NCBI RefSeq assembly: GCF_027595985.1
Contig: NC_073302.1
Location: forward strand, 399,635,310 to 399,699,309
Source of the DNA: Sorex araneus
Taxonomy: Eukaryota > Chordata > Mammalia > Eulipotyphla > Soricidae
Length of the DNA stretch: 64,000 bases
Direction: 5' to 3'
In this document: positions 22,972 through 35,179 of the stretch, piece after piece
Layout of the letters: each line of letters opens with the position of its first letter
Position numbering within the stretch: position 1 is the first letter of the stretch
The notes under the pieces: model-generated
What the model was told of the DNA's origin: nothing
The model's database searches: none
Seen by the model: the letters and a program-made list of their open reading frames with translations, nothing else
Program-made: the position numbers and the translations under genes

Positions 22972-23123
22972 CCCCCCACTTCTGTGCTCAGTACTTAATT
23001 CTGCACTCAGGGATCATTTCTGGAGGGGTGCTGGCACTATCTGTGGCACCAGGAATCACAACCTGGTTGAGAGTGTACAGGGCAAGTGCCCTACCCGATG
23101 AACTATTGTTTCTATCCCCCTGG
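22972..23123 (-). mobile_element. Type A SINE, diverged
   Basis: Reverse copy with TTCTGCACTCAGGGATCATT, GTGGCACCAGGAATCACAAC and AGTGCCCTACCCGATGAAC. It lies about 50 bp from another diverged copy in the same orientation. Confidence 0.65.
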
Positions 23124-23129
23124 TATCTG

Positions 23130-24040
23130 TATATTTACAGATCAAATGCCTTTCTCTGTCCTTGACGATAAGAGGAGGGACACCTTTCCCAAAGCAACAA
23201 GGGATAACATAACATTTAATTAGGAAACATAGAACATTGATATATCCAATATAGATGGACTTATTTTGCCATTTGAGGGACCAGTCATTGTAGAAAAAAG
23301 CTCTGGCTTCCAGCCAAGTGCCCAAAGTTTACTCCTGCTTAGAAACCAGATTAACCATTGATTGTGGTAATCTACATAGTTATGCCAAAAAGAATCATAA
23401 GCTGAAGGACAAAGCTGGACCCTGTGAAATAAAGTAGCAGAATTGATAATGATTTTTTTCTACATAAAAATATGCTTCTAAAATGCACTCCAATGGAAGT
23501 AAATATATAATGAATGTGCATTCTTCATAGTCAGTTATATGTGGGATAAAAATTGGTGGAATGACCACGAAAAACAGAACTTATATTTTTATGCAAATGA
23601 GTAGTTGAAAAGTTCTTAATTTTTTAAACATTAAAATGTGAGATTAAAACCTACCAAAAAACCCCCAATGGATATAAATGCAATTGAATCTGGTGCCTCT
23701 ATTGGATACATCATTACTTAATCATATGATAATTTTTATAAAACCTGGTCTTTTTCTTATCATAATTATGGGAGCAATTTAGAGCAGCTGGTACTTCCAA
23801 GCTTGAAAAATAACTAGACAATTCTAAAATGTGTCTTCAAAATCTCAATTGAGTACAAATAAAATTATTCACATACTGCGTATTGTTAATTTTTGTTATG
23901 CATGGTGCCAAGTAGAAAATTATCGTATGTTTTAGGCAATGATGTATACATGTATATTCTAATGACTATTGCTAAAATATAAACAAGTGGACATGGATTT
24001 TTGTGAGACTGAGACTAATAAATCAATTAAAATCCTAAGT
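23130..24040. other. Intergenic, unclassified
   Basis: AT-rich; nothing identified on either strand. Confidence 0.4.
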
Positions 24041-24044
24041 ATCA

Positions 24045-24242
24045 AGGTGGGAGAAATAGTACTGCTGGTATGGTGATTGCCTTGTACGCAGCCCAAGCAG
24101 CCAATCCAGGTCAATCCCTGGCATCCCATATGGTCCCCTGAGCTCGCCAGGAGTGACTCCTGAATGCAGAGGCAGGAGCAATCTCTGAGCACTGCTGGGT
24201 GTGTCCCTCCCCAATAAAACAAAACACAAAGACAACCAAAAA
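24045..24242 (+). mobile_element. Type A SINE, diverged
   Basis: Forward copy with GGTGGGAGAAATAGTACTGC, GCATCCCATATGGTCCCCTG and AGCACTGCTGGGTGTGTCCC, with an A-rich tail containing AATAAAAC. Confidence 0.8.
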
Positions 24243-24244
24243 AA

Positions 24245-25990
24245 TAATCCTGAGAATCCAGAATCCTATACATATAAATAGATGACGTGTTTTTTTTTTT
24301 TGTCTTTTGTCAAAAAAACAACATGTACATTTAAAGCCTTGGCATATTTGATATCCTAGCCCATTTTAAGTCCTTCAGAATATCAAATTCCTGTCCTCCT
24401 CCACAGCTCCTGGGAGTTACTCTTTCTGAAAAAAGTCGGAAGCTTTTTGAATCATGACTGTGCTCTGCCCAGTCCTGTGGGAGGTGTGGAGGAAGAAAGG
24501 AATTTGGCTGGGGGGGCACTGAACATATTAAAAACAAAACACAACATAATAACAACACTTAAAAATCCATATTTTAAAAAATTTGGCTTAAGAACCTGAA
24601 AGAAATGGACTGTAAACTCCATCATAGTAACTTTCCAGTGCCCTTTAGAGTCTACTCCTACTCCGTGTCTTGGAACTAAAAATGTGCATCTAGCTAAATA
24701 ACCAGATTTAGAGTATGGACTTTAAAATGTGTATTTCTCTTTTTAATTACAGCAGACATATTTGAAGTGTAAATGAGATTATCTCCTGTACCTCACACAG
24801 TAAAGGTCATTTTACACCAAACCAAATCACAGCATTTTAGAACCAGAATAAAGTTCAAATCTTAGCTTTCTATCCATAGGATCTGCTTCTCTAATGTGGG
24901 AATTTCCCATGGAATCAAAGAGAGTTGTAGAATAAAAAAGGACTTTTCTTTTCTAAAAGGTAATGTAAATCAGGAGTGATTTTATACCTACCAGTGGCCA
25001 ACTAACAAAGAAGTAACTGGATTTTAAAGATACATTTCTTTTGATATCTAAAATATTAATTCAAGACATACATTCATATTTGCATGTGTCTGAAGCATAG
25101 TTTTTGGCTACTGGTATGCTGTTGTACACAATACGCAGTTACAAGTAACTATTTGGCAGGCACATACTATGTGTTTGTAAATGACAGATAAATATCTTCA
25201 AGGCTAGTAACATCATGAAAACTTAATCCAGAGAAAATTAGGTAAGTAGTTTTGCTTCCAGAGAGGTCCAGATCCCATCATCTATAGAATTTAAATTTCT
25301 GTCAAACTTTTATACTAGAAAATTTTGGATGACTATATTTCATTCATAGATGAAAAGATTTTAAAACTTGAAGATCCTTAGATGTCAATTTTTTGTTTTC
25401 TTTTGACTTATAATTTAAAAAACATTATATGACTCTCAAGCATACAAACTGACTCTATATATATCGCAAAAGTGACTAAGTATGTCTACTTAGCACTCAT
25501 CACCACATATTAATGAGACTTGATATTTTTCATTTTCTACTATTAGCAACTATAAAATATATAAAACAATATTTATAGTCTCTTTCATATTATGTCTTCA
25601 TGACTTATTATATAAAACATGTAATTAAAACCTGCATATCTAGTGGACATATATATGTATATACATATATATAATTTATCTTCTCAAAGAACAATAACTT
25701 TGTTTCACTGAGACTTTCTGTTTTCTTTGTTACTTCTATTTTATTAGTATCTATTCTGAACTTTATGTTTCCCATTTCCCATTCTTTTTATTCAGTCCCC
25801 TAGGGTTTGAGGTTTTCATTCCTTTTTTTTTCAGTCCCTTGAGGTTTTTTAGTCCCTTGATGTCTATTTATTTCAGATCTTGATTATTTCTTGCAGTGGG
25901 CATTTAGCCTTATGGACTTCCCTTAGAGAACTGCTTTTGCTTTACCCCATACCTATCGACGTGCTGTTTCCAATTTCATTTGGTCTGTAT
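24245..25990. other. Intergenic, unclassified
   Basis: A long AT-rich stretch without a recognisable SINE, L1 end, exon or RNA gene. 24,400-24,520 is somewhat GC-richer but unassigned. Confidence 0.4.
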
Positions 25991-25997
25991 AATTTGT

Positions 25998-26575
25998 GGG
26001 GAAGGGTTTGGGTCACACCTCATTGTACAGAAGGACTATTCCCAACTCTTTGCTCAAGAGTTATCCCAGGTGGCAATCAGGACACCAAACTAGGGAATTT
26101 TTTTTATTTTTTTATTAGAAAATCACTGTGATATACAGCTACAAACATAAACTTTTGTGTTTGCATTTTACTCATACAGTGATCATTTGCCCATCCCTCC
26201 ACCAGTGCCCATTCAAATCCACCTAAGATCCCAGTATCCTTCTCACCACCCCCCGCCCCATCCCCCACCACCCACCCTGCCTCTGTGGCTGGGCACTCTC
26301 CTTTGTTCTCTCTCCTTTTGGGTGTTGTAGTTTGCAATAGAGGTATTGAGTGGCCATCATGTTCGGTCTATAGTCTACTTTCAGCTTGCATCTTCCAACC
26401 CAAATAGGTCCTCCCAACATCTTCTACTTGATGTTCCCTTCTCTCTCTGAGCTGCCTTTCCCCCCCAGCATGTGAGGCCAGTTTCCAAGCTGTCGGCAAA
26501 CTAGGGATTTGACCTGAGATCCACAGAATGCAAGATAAGGAACTTAGCGCCCGTACTATGACTCTGAACCTCAAT
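25998..26575 (-). mobile_element. SINE relic split by an L1 insertion
   Basis: A decayed reverse-oriented SINE (GGTTTGGGTCACACCTCATT before the break; GGGATTTGACCTGAGATCC and GAATGCAAGATAAGG after it) is interrupted at about 26,096 by the L1 3' end described in the next entry. Only the outer parts belong to the SINE. Confidence 0.65.
26097..26496 (-). mobile_element. L1 3' end insertion with 11-bp TSD
   Basis: Reverse-oriented L1 end: T-rich start, CACTGTGATATACAGCTACA, CCCATCCCTCCACCAGTGCC, C-rich tract, GGTGTTGTAGTTTGCAATAG. The target-site duplication CAAACTAGGGA is at 26086-26096 and 26497-26507 and lies within an older SINE. Confidence 0.9.
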
Positions 26576-27920
26576 ATAATTTACTTTTCTTTGGATACCT
26601 CTTCAACCCATGACATATTAATAACTCATTAATATGCTAACCCCCTGAATACTTTTAATTTTTTTCTTATAATTTATTTTTAATTCATACCTTTGAGCTC
26701 AGAAAGTGTAAAAATAATATATTTTTAAAAGTTATTTAGCCCTCTGATTTTAATATTGTCAGGGTTATAGGATTTCATGCAAGTTTACACCTCATTCCCC
26801 ACCAGAATGCCTGTTTCCTCTCCACTATTATACACCCTCCTCAACTGTCCTCAACACCATTCTCCCATCCATCTGCCCACCATTAAATGCTCAGTTCTAT
26901 AAACCAGCTCTGAGATTCTATTGCTTTTGGTGATTCATTATTCCAATGCTATGCTTTTTCTTATACACTTCTTAATCTTTAAGTATATTCATAACTGTTT
27001 TGTAATCAAAGATATGATCCATGCTGAGGGATGTTACCTGTGTTATTGAGAAGAATATGTGTTCGGCTGCATCTGAGTGAAATAGTCTTCAGTATTTTTT
27101 AAGTTAATTTAGTCTAACGTGTAAAGGTTTATTCTGTGTGTATGACCACTCCTTTGTAGAAAGTGGTCAAAAGGCATTATGGTTTTATCATATTGAATCC
27201 TATTTCTTCTTTTTGATTAGTATATTTACTATACTTAGGTGCTTCCACATGGGGTGCAAAAATATTTCATATTCCTATTGCATTAAATCATTTTCACTAT
27301 GTAATGGAATTTTCATTATGTTTTAATTTTAAATTTTATTTTATTTAAGTACATGGATAGATATCATATCTCTCCACTGGCATGGAATAACTTCCCTCAA
27401 CCTTAACTTTCGATCTGTGTGAGTCTTCCAAAACTGAAATCTCTGGAGGCAATATATAGATTTGCTTATTTTCCACTGCCATCTTATGTCTTTTGATTGG
27501 AGAATTTTGTCAATATTCTCTTACCCACTACAAAGTGATTAATGATAATGCATTAATCATTACTATGATGATGTATGGCTGCTTTGTTCATAATTTTTTA
27601 TTGTGGTTTGGATCCGCTGTTCATTTTTCTTCATTTGCTCTTCCTTTATAATTTAATGAGTTTCTGTACTGGTATGCTTAGATTACTGTCTTGAAGGTTT
27701 CTATATATATTTTAGCATTTTGTCTTATTTTTATGAGGCTTATGTAAAACATTTTTGAGTATGTTATATTGTTAATAACAAGTTTGTACATATTCTAAAG
27801 TATACAATTTTCTCCTCTATCACACATTAAGCTTTATCAGATATAATTTTCATCTATTAACCTTAGATACCCCTCAAACATTTCTACAGTAAATTATTCT
27901 TTTTGTATTTTATGCCTTTA

Positions 27921-28092
27921 TTTATTTTGTTTTTTGGGTCACACCCAGTGATGCACAGGGGTTACTCCTAGCTCTGCACTCAGGAATTACTCCTGGTGGT
28001 GCTCTGGGGACCATATGGGATGCTGAGAATCGAACTTGGGTCGGCTGCTTGCAAGGCAAACGCCCTACCCAATGTGCTATCACTCCAGCCCC
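27921..28092 (-). mobile_element. Type A shrew SINE with 23-bp TSD
   Basis: Full-length reverse copy from TTTTGTTTTTTGGGTCACAC to TATCACTCCAGCCCC. The flanks repeat TCTTTTTGTATTTTAT followed by G/A and CCTTTA at 27898-27920 and 28093-28115, with one mismatch. Confidence 0.93.
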
Positions 28093-28555
28093 TCTTTTTG
28101 TATTTTATACCTTTATACTAGCTTATAAGTGATTAATCCGCCACCTTCACATTAAATCAGTTTGACTTTTTTTCTACTTGTATCACTGATTTATACTTTC
28201 AGCTTTTCCTGTTGCTAGTGTCCATTTCTTTCACCTTAAAAAAAAATCCTCTAACATTTCTTATAAGCTCAGATTAGTGGCAATGAAATCTTTTACCTTT
28301 CCCTCATCTAAATTCTATCCCAGGGGCTTTTTGCCTGTAGAGTGCCCTGGCATTACCTGAGGGTAATGTGTGGGAAAAGTGCAATTCCCTTCCAGGAAGA
28401 CTATTTCTATTTGGGCCTACAAGGTGAGTTGACAGTCAAAAACAAAACAAACAAAAAACTCTACCTCTTTTTAATGGAGGTGAAAACTGTATGGTGAAAC
28501 TTCGTGGTGAAAAGTTTTCCTTGTAGAGAATTCTTGTTTTTCAGTACTTTTAATA

Positions 28556-28632
28556 GAATATATATTATATATTTATAATATATAATAATTTATATTATAT
28601 ATTATAATAATCTATAATATATTTAATATATC
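28556..28632. repeat. TA-rich simple repeat
   Basis: Alternating TATA/ATAATA low-complexity tract. Confidence 0.8.
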
Positions 28633-30680
28633 ATGCCCATCTCTTACTGATTGTAAAAGTTTTGTTATAAATACCTGATCATCTTTATAGGAGGTACGAT
28701 TCTTAGTCTCACACATAGCAAGTTGTTTTTCTGTCAGTAATTTCCATCTTGTCTTTAACTCTTGACACTTTAATTGTTATGTGTCAGTGCGTGGATCACT
28801 TGGGTTCATTTTATATGAAAATCTCTGAATATGCATGTTTGTTTCTGTCCCAAGTTGGGGAAGTATTTTTAGTCACTATTTCTTCAAATTAGTCTTGTGT
28901 TTCACACTCTTTTCACCTACCAGTGCCAAATAAGGCAAACAGTGTTCTGCTTTTTGCAGAAATCCCTTCATTTATTCTCATGTATTTCATTCTTTTTTTT
29001 CTTTTTCTTTTTCTTTTTTTTTTGCTGCTACTTGGGTGAGTCCAGTGCCCTCTCTTCAACTTGGCTGATCCTTTCTTTAGCTTCATCTAATGTGCTGTAC
29101 AGCACTTCAGTGCATTTTTCAGTATTACTGAAATTTTTGATTTCATGTACTTTTGACTATTCTCTCTCTTTTATGAAAATCTCACTTTTTTCATCCAGTC
29201 TTCTCCTGAGATGGTAAACAGATTTATAACTATTGTTTGAATTTATCAGGTAAATCAGTAGTTTATAGGTTCATTGGAATCCACTACTTTTTTCTTCTCT
29301 ATTTTTAAGTTTTATCTTACTCTTATTTGGAACACATTGCTGTTTCTTCATTTCCCTTGACTACACACTGCTGTTGGTTGTGTCCCCTACACTGGAGAGA
29401 ATAGTCTGCTTTCCAGGTTTTGAATTAGTTAGGGGCCTCATATAAATTAATCCTATTGTTCTATTCTATTCTCTTAGCTGTCTATAGAATCTTGCAATTG
29501 TTCAAATGGCCTCTTTTTATCGCTCCCAGTAGTAGTGTGCCAAAGCCTGTCAATATCCCAAATGATACTGACATCATATTGATGTCAATATTGATATTGA
29601 CATCTCAGTCTACATTCAGATTCAAACTGATTCAAAGCCAGGCCCTCAGGGTGCATCTTTTATTCTAAAATATGCAAATATGCACTTTTAAGAGATCACT
29701 AACATAAGACTACAGGCCATCGGGGTCAGGTTATACATGAATTTCTCCTGAGCAACTGCCCCCAAATCTGTCCTCTATCTCTTACTGTTTTGGTTTTATT
29801 CTGGAGATACCAGTGACTGGGTCAAGGGACAGGGAGAACACAACGAGAGTGTTCACTGATCCCCCTTCCTAGAGAAGGTATCATTAAATGTGACATAAAC
29901 CAGAAGCCTACCCCTCAGGTCAAACTCCAGGACAAGGAACCTCAAAAAACCTGGCTCTATATTTTAGTCAACCCTCTGTCGTGTGCCGTGGTTCAGTCTC
30001 TCTGAGCAATAGAATCAGGTGATCTAGGGACATTCTGTGGGCAGCAGTTGCAAAACCAGGTCACCAAATGTTCGTAAAAGCAATTTTCTGGATGATAGTG
30101 GAAGCACCACTATCAGGAAGTGTGAAGATAGTCCCCATCTTCTGAGCTATCTGCAGAGAGCCACAATTGACCCTTAGGTGTGTATTTAATTAGAAGCCTG
30201 ACCTCAAACTGCAACTAATAAGATAAGCAAATAGGCTACACTCAGAGAGAGAGACTAGTGCTTCAGTCTGTCCTCTCTTGCTGAAACCTCTCACTAGCAG
30301 CTGCGAAGGGCTCTTACTGTTTATTACAGTGCTTTGGAGCTTCCAGGTTAATCCCTGATGCCACCAGATGCTATATTATAGGTTTTATATCTTAAGTGGA
30401 AGGCACAAAAATATCATTGTGCTTGATGAGGATTCCAACACCGTCCTCAGACTTATCTTTGAGGCAGAAAGGGACTACAAAGAGGGTGCCTGCTGGACCC
30501 CATTCTCCAAAAGTACTCCTCAGACACAGAGAGGACAAATGTGTTGAACTGGGTACCTTTCCCTCAGGCCAGAGCTCTAGAAGGAAACATGCCCTCTTCA
30601 CAGGAAATCTGGGCACTTTGCAGCTGGCTGTCTCTGCTCTAAGCCCAGTGGTGAGCGACTCTGCATGCAGGAGCACTTTA

Positions 30681-31110
30681 TTTATTTATTTTTTAATTTT
30701 TAAAAACTTTTTTGTAGTGAGTCACAGTGAGGGTACAGTTACAGATTCACACCTTTTCGTGCTTGTTTTTCCCTCATGCAATGTTCGAGAGCCCATCCCT
30801 CCACCAGTGTCCATTCTCCACCACCAATGAACCCAGTATCCCTCCCACCCCCCTATCCTATCCCCCCCGCCCCACCCTGCCTCTGTGGCGGGGCATTCCA
30901 ATTTGTTCTCTCTATCTCCTTTTGGGTGTTGTGGTTTGCAGTAGGGGCACTGAGTGGCCATCTTGTTCAGTCTCTAGTCTACTTTCAACACGCATCTCAC
31001 TCCCCGAGCAGGATCTCCAATCACATTTTACTTGGTGTTCCCTTCTCTATCTGGGGTGACTTTCCCCCAGCGTGTGAGGCCAGCCAGCTTCCAAGCTATG
31101 GTGCCAACCA
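30681..31110 (-). mobile_element. L1 3' end insertion with 13-bp TSD
   Basis: Reverse-oriented L1 end with CAGTGAGGGTACAGTTACAG, CCCATCCCTCCACCAGTGTC, C-rich tracts at about 30,840-30,875, GGTGTTGTGGTTTGCAGTAG and a final CCAAGCTATGGTGCCAACC. The target-site duplication CAGGAGCACTTTA is at 30668-30680 and 31111-31123. It interrupts the older L1-like block. Confidence 0.93.
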
Positions 31111-31123
31111 CAGGAGCACTTTA

Positions 31124-31350
31124 GAAGCCAATTCTCATTTTGTGCTTTAGCTATAAGTAGTTTACATTTATGAGTACCAATGGCTTTCAAAGCTAGTTGT
31201 TTCGGGGGACTGTCTCTCTGGTGCTCATCTTAAAAAATCTGGGATGCTGGATGTGAAATTCTCATCTGTCTTCAGTAAGAATACTGAGGTTTTCAGTTAC
31301 ATCCCAATCTGGGGCCAACCACACAAAAGGGTGAAGTTGAATTTTACACT
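31124..31350 (-). mobile_element. Continuation of old L1-like block
   Basis: Resumes the sequence cut by the insertion at 30,681. ACTTTAGAAGCCAATTCTCA and CCCAATCTGGGGCCAACC resemble antisense text near the 5' end of old mammalian L1s. Confidence 0.4.
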
Positions 31351-31699
31351 GAAATTGTACAAACATGTCATTTTAGTAAATTAAATTCAAAACTAAAGAT
31401 TTAATAAAAATGGAAAGTCCTGATGACACCGAATACCCATTTTGTAACATGAAAATTATAGTAAATTTCAAGATTCTTATCACAGAAATTTTAATTGAAA
31501 AGGTTTTTTTTTTATTCAAATCTTACACTCTCGAGAGTTATAATTAATTTTTTTAGATGAGGCACTATGATAATCAGCAAATATCATTAATCATTTCTCT
31601 GAATACCTATCACTTTACAGTGAGTGTTTTTAGTAATTTTGCTCCTATAGAGTGAGACACATGACTAGTAAGTTCAATAGCTAAAACATCTGACCTTGT

Positions 31700-31965
31700 A
31701 CGTGGCACTAAGAAAGAAACATAGTATGAAAATAACAAATGGCCAAAGGGAACAGAATCTAAGACAGAACTAAACCTATAACACTGAGGGGCTGAGGGCT
31801 GGAAGGGAAAGGAATGGGGTGGGGTGGGGGGAGGACAGACAATTGTGGAGGAAATCAGACACTCTGTTGGAAATTTTGGTGTTGGAATGCTGTGTGCTTG
31901 AATCCCCTACAATTAACTTTATTGCATGGTTAACCCGGTAACTAAAATTTAAAATACTGTAACTA
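31700..31965 (+). mobile_element. L1-type 3' end, forward
   Basis: AACAGAATCTAAGACAGAAC, a G-rich tract at 31,815-31,835, GGTGTTGGAATGCTGTGTGC and TAACTAAAATTTAAAATAC form a 3'-UTR-like block with an A-rich end. It differs from the reverse-oriented L1 ends listed above, so it is a different subfamily or element. Confidence 0.55.
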
Positions 31966-32102
31966 CCAAGATATTTTTAAAAACGATTACACAAAGTGTT
32001 CCAGTTCAGGTCAGACCTCATCAGTCCCGTTCTATATGAGTGCAGAAGATTGCTGTTTGTGCATATTAGGGCTTCTGGATTTGCTGAAATAAATTTGCTA
32101 AC

Positions 32103-32275
32103 TTTTTTTTTTTTTTTAATTTTGGGCTACGCTTGGCGATGCTCAGGTGTTACTCGACTGCACTCAGACATCACTCCTGGCAGGCTTGAGGGACCATAGG
32201 GATGCAAGAGATGTAATCCCGAGTTGACCACATGCAAGAAAAGCACCTGCCAGCTGTACTACCTCTCTAGCCCCA
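32103..32275 (-). mobile_element. Type A SINE, moderately diverged
   Basis: Reverse copy: poly(T), GGGCTACGCTTGGCGATGC, TCACTCCTGGCAGGCTTGAG and the end CTCTCTAGCCCC. Confidence 0.8.
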
Positions 32276-32279
32276 GTGA

Positions 32280-33280
32280 GAGGTCCTAACTTTTTCATTA
32301 ACTGAAATATCAAAGTAAATAATAGAATTCAACAAAGACACCATAAACAGTGGCTACAGATTAATAGGAAAATGCCCAGGCAACAGGTTTGTAGAGTTGT
32401 GAAACATACAACTCTTGTTGTGATGGCTATTAGAATCATTAAGACAAGGATTTGAAAAGCAAATACAAAGAACATTTACTAAATTAGCTTAGAACTCAAG
32501 CTGTTTTTGGCTACTTAAAAAGTCAAGTGTCATGAAGCTGACTAAAAAGATCTTTTCTTGATTTCACACCGCCAGCATCACTATAAATGTGACACACTCA
32601 AGAGATCTTACTACAGAGATGAACTGTGATTATTATTTCGCTCTTGAGATATTTCATCTGAAGTGTGAAACAAGTATTGGTTAAACACTGATTGTGATTC
32701 CCTGATTACACATAATTAAATACTATCTGTAGTTAAGTCACAACAAAACTTTAAAAACTATTCAATGTCAGACTCACTTTTCAGGACAATATACATTATG
32801 AACTCAGGAACTTCTTATGAAAACCATTAAGTTAATGGTCTGATTTAATCCTTCTTTTTCATATAAAATGGAAAAAGGTTAAATGACTTACCTAAAATTA
32901 TCCAATTAATAAGATATTGCCAGAATTTGAACCAGGATTGGGAAACTAAGCTTAACAAGATTTTCTATACATCCTTGAAATAAACAGTGACAACATTTAT
33001 ATGTAGTATAAATCACGATATAATTTACTTTCATAAGGCACTGTGGTTAGTACTGTAGATAATAAACTATGTAAAAATGCCCATGCCATGCTAAATAGCC
33101 TAAAAACAGATTAATATGGATTTGACAAAAACTTAATAAGTAGCATATGTATTTTTAAACTTTTATACTTTTGAGAAATTGAAGTGATCCGAAGTTGCTG
33201 AAAGATTACTTAATCATTTTCCGGAAATAGGTAGCAATACTCGGTAGCCTCGAAAACCTTTCTTTGAGCTTTCTTAATTA
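32280..33280. other. Intergenic, unclassified
   Basis: AT-rich; no repeat or exon recognised. Confidence 0.4.
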
Positions 33281-33283
33281 TTA

Positions 33284-33535
33284 TTACTTGGGGGAGGATA
33301 GGGAAAACTCCCAAATGGTCTCCAGAGGCCCAGGGGTCCCACAGTAGATTCTTGGTCAGCCATGGCTGTGATTCAATATGAGAGGCTGATGAATTCAGGC
33401 TCAGGTCCTGTATTGCCGAGAATTATGGTGGTGCCAGAAGGCCTCTGGGACAGAGCACATGTGCCATCAGAAATCAAATCCGGGCTAGGTGATTTCTACG
33501 CATGTGTCCTAACCTTGTACAATCTCCTGGCCCCA
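33284..33535 (-). mobile_element. SINE relic, possibly composite
   Basis: Weak reverse-oriented match ending AATCTCCTGGCCCC, with GAAATCAAATCCGGGC. At about 250 bp it is longer than a normal type A copy, so it may be two relics. Confidence 0.45.
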
Positions 33536-33669
33536 AATTTACCTCTTTGGGTCTCATTTAATCTCAGTTCCTACTGCATTAAGTAAGAACATAGGCGTTT
33601 TGGTTAGGTAATTTTTCAGTAAGCACTCGAATTGGAATGAAGTAGATGAATATAAAAGAAATCATGTAA

Positions 33670-33830
33670 GGGCAGGAGTGATATTATAGCTAGCCTTGCA
33701 CAGGGTCAACCTCATTTTGAACTGAGATATCTCTTATGGTTCTCTGAGCACCATTAGGGTTGAACCCTAAACACAAAGTCAGGAGTAAGTCCTGAGCACT
33801 GCTGGCTGTAGTCCAAAACAAAGAAAGAAA
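33670..33830 (+). mobile_element. Type A SINE, diverged
   Basis: Forward copy with GCAGGAGTGATATTATAGC and AGTCAGGAGTAAGTCCTGAG, followed by GCACTGCTGGCTGTAG and an A-rich end. Confidence 0.65.
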
Positions 33831-33834
33831 ATAC

Positions 33835-34600
33835 TCTAATTAGTCTAAAAGGCATACTTTGTACACTTTGTACACTATGTGAAATGGCTATCTTTGCAGT
33901 GGAGCATTTCCAATTTGTTTGTTTGTTTTTGAAGTGTACACAAGTACGTAACAGGTGCTTTAGAAAGCAGAACAATCTGAGGATTCTTGATGTATCATAG
34001 GAAAATGGGGAAAATCGGACTATTACTCCTCTGCTTTGGGTCTCTTGTCCAGAAATGGAAGACTAGGAATAATCAAGCCTGACTGAGCCAGAGGTCAAAA
34101 GGGGAAGAATAACTATGACTAACAGCCCTAGTCAAACCATGCCATTCCAAAAAGGTCAAACTGAAGAAAATATCCGAGCTAAATCTGAAAAACATTATCA
34201 TTTAAGAGCTAAAATGGTTTTATCTTTAATAATAAAATTAGCAGATATGAACAATGACTTCTCATGTCCTAGACATTGCTAAGAGCCTATCTCAGGGAAG
34301 TATTGTACCATGCTTGCAGAAAAGCCCAGACTGGCACAAAGTTCTGTTTGGAGAAAACAGTGTGGTGAGTCATGGAATGAATCAGATGAATGGTCCACAA
34401 TAAGTGAGGCTCAGTTGGATTTAACTTTATTGGCAAGTTACTATCAATTCATGTCAGCCCACAGAAGGTAACTACCACAGTTCTATTAGAATAACTAACC
34501 TGGATTTAAGGAAGGAAGAAATGGAAGGTAAGAAATTGAATTGATAGGCCATTAAAATGGATGTTAAGAAAAGACCTGAATTTAATATGTTATAGTAGGA
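33835..34600. other. Intergenic, unclassified
   Basis: No feature recognised; AT-rich. Confidence 0.4.
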
Positions 34601-34604
34601 ACAA

Positions 34605-34900
34605 CAATGCCCAGAGCAGAACTCCCGTGGCTGAAAACCTGTAGAGCCTTAGCCACAGCCATGCTCAAGGCCCCTCTCCACATGTTCGGACAAGCCTCAC
34701 GCATGAAGATGCCAGCAGAGAAACCCAGGTGTGTGTTTCTCCAAGCAACCTCCAAGCCTGCTTGGATCGGGACTGTGCCTCTTCTGCCCAGATTTCCCAT
34801 TTTCCAGTAGCTAGGTGGTCACACCCAGGGACTGTCCCCAGCGCCGTGTAATCCCACCAACGACCAACATCCAGAGACTTAAAACCAAGCTCCCGGAAGG
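34605..34900 (+). repeat. Interspersed repeat, unnamed family, copy 2
   Basis: Aligns with 16,400-16,720 through most of its length, including GCCACAGCCATGCTCAAGG, AGAAACCCAGGTGTG, TTTTCCAGTAGCTAGGTGG and AACATCCAGAGACTTA. It runs without a gap into a type B' SINE body at 34,902, so the two may form one composite element. Confidence 0.75.
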
Positions 34901-34901
34901 A

Positions 34902-35178
34902 GAGATCTTATAGCCTCCCCAGAGGGAGAACCTGGCAAGCTACTGAGAGTTTCCTGCCCATATGGGAGAGTCTCACAATGTCCCCATGGTGTATTAATAT
35001 ATCAAAACCAGTAACAATGCTGGGTCTCATTCCCCTGACCCTGAAAGAGCTTCCAATGAGGCATCCTTGGGAAGGACGAGTAAAGAGAGGCTTCTAAAAT
35101 CTCAGGGCTAAGACGAATGGAGACGTTACTAAGACCGCTCGAGAAATTCGACGATCAACGGGATGATGATGATGATGT
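34902..35178 (+). mobile_element. Type B' SINE body with internal insert
   Basis: Type B body (GAACCTGGCAAGCTACTGAG) and tail (CGATCAACGGGATGATGATG) with the same internal insert as the copy at 3612: GGTCTCATTCCCCTGACCC to AATCTCAGGGCTAAGACG. The tRNA-like head is absent. It ends in GAT repeats, not poly(A). Confidence 0.8.
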
Positions 35179-35179
35179 A

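Larger units (their letters stand above)
26600..30660 (-). mobile_element. Old L1 block, interrupted
   Basis: Several parts read as antisense L1. Near 27,000-27,300 it follows ORF2 (GATCCATGCTGAGGGATGTT, GAGAAGAATATGTGTTCGGC, ACTTAGGTGCTTCCACATGG). 28,780-29,200 and 29,740-30,660 resemble antisense text near the 5' end of old L1s (TATTTCTTCAAATTAGTCTT, TGATGCCACCAGATGCTATA). A type A SINE sits at 27,921-28,092. I cannot show it is a single insertion. Frames in it, including one of about 144 codons at 30,396-30,830, carry no protein signal. Confidence 0.5.

Noticed and set aside
30396-30830. 144-codon frame
   Set aside because: It starts in an old L1-like block and ends in a younger L1 insertion.
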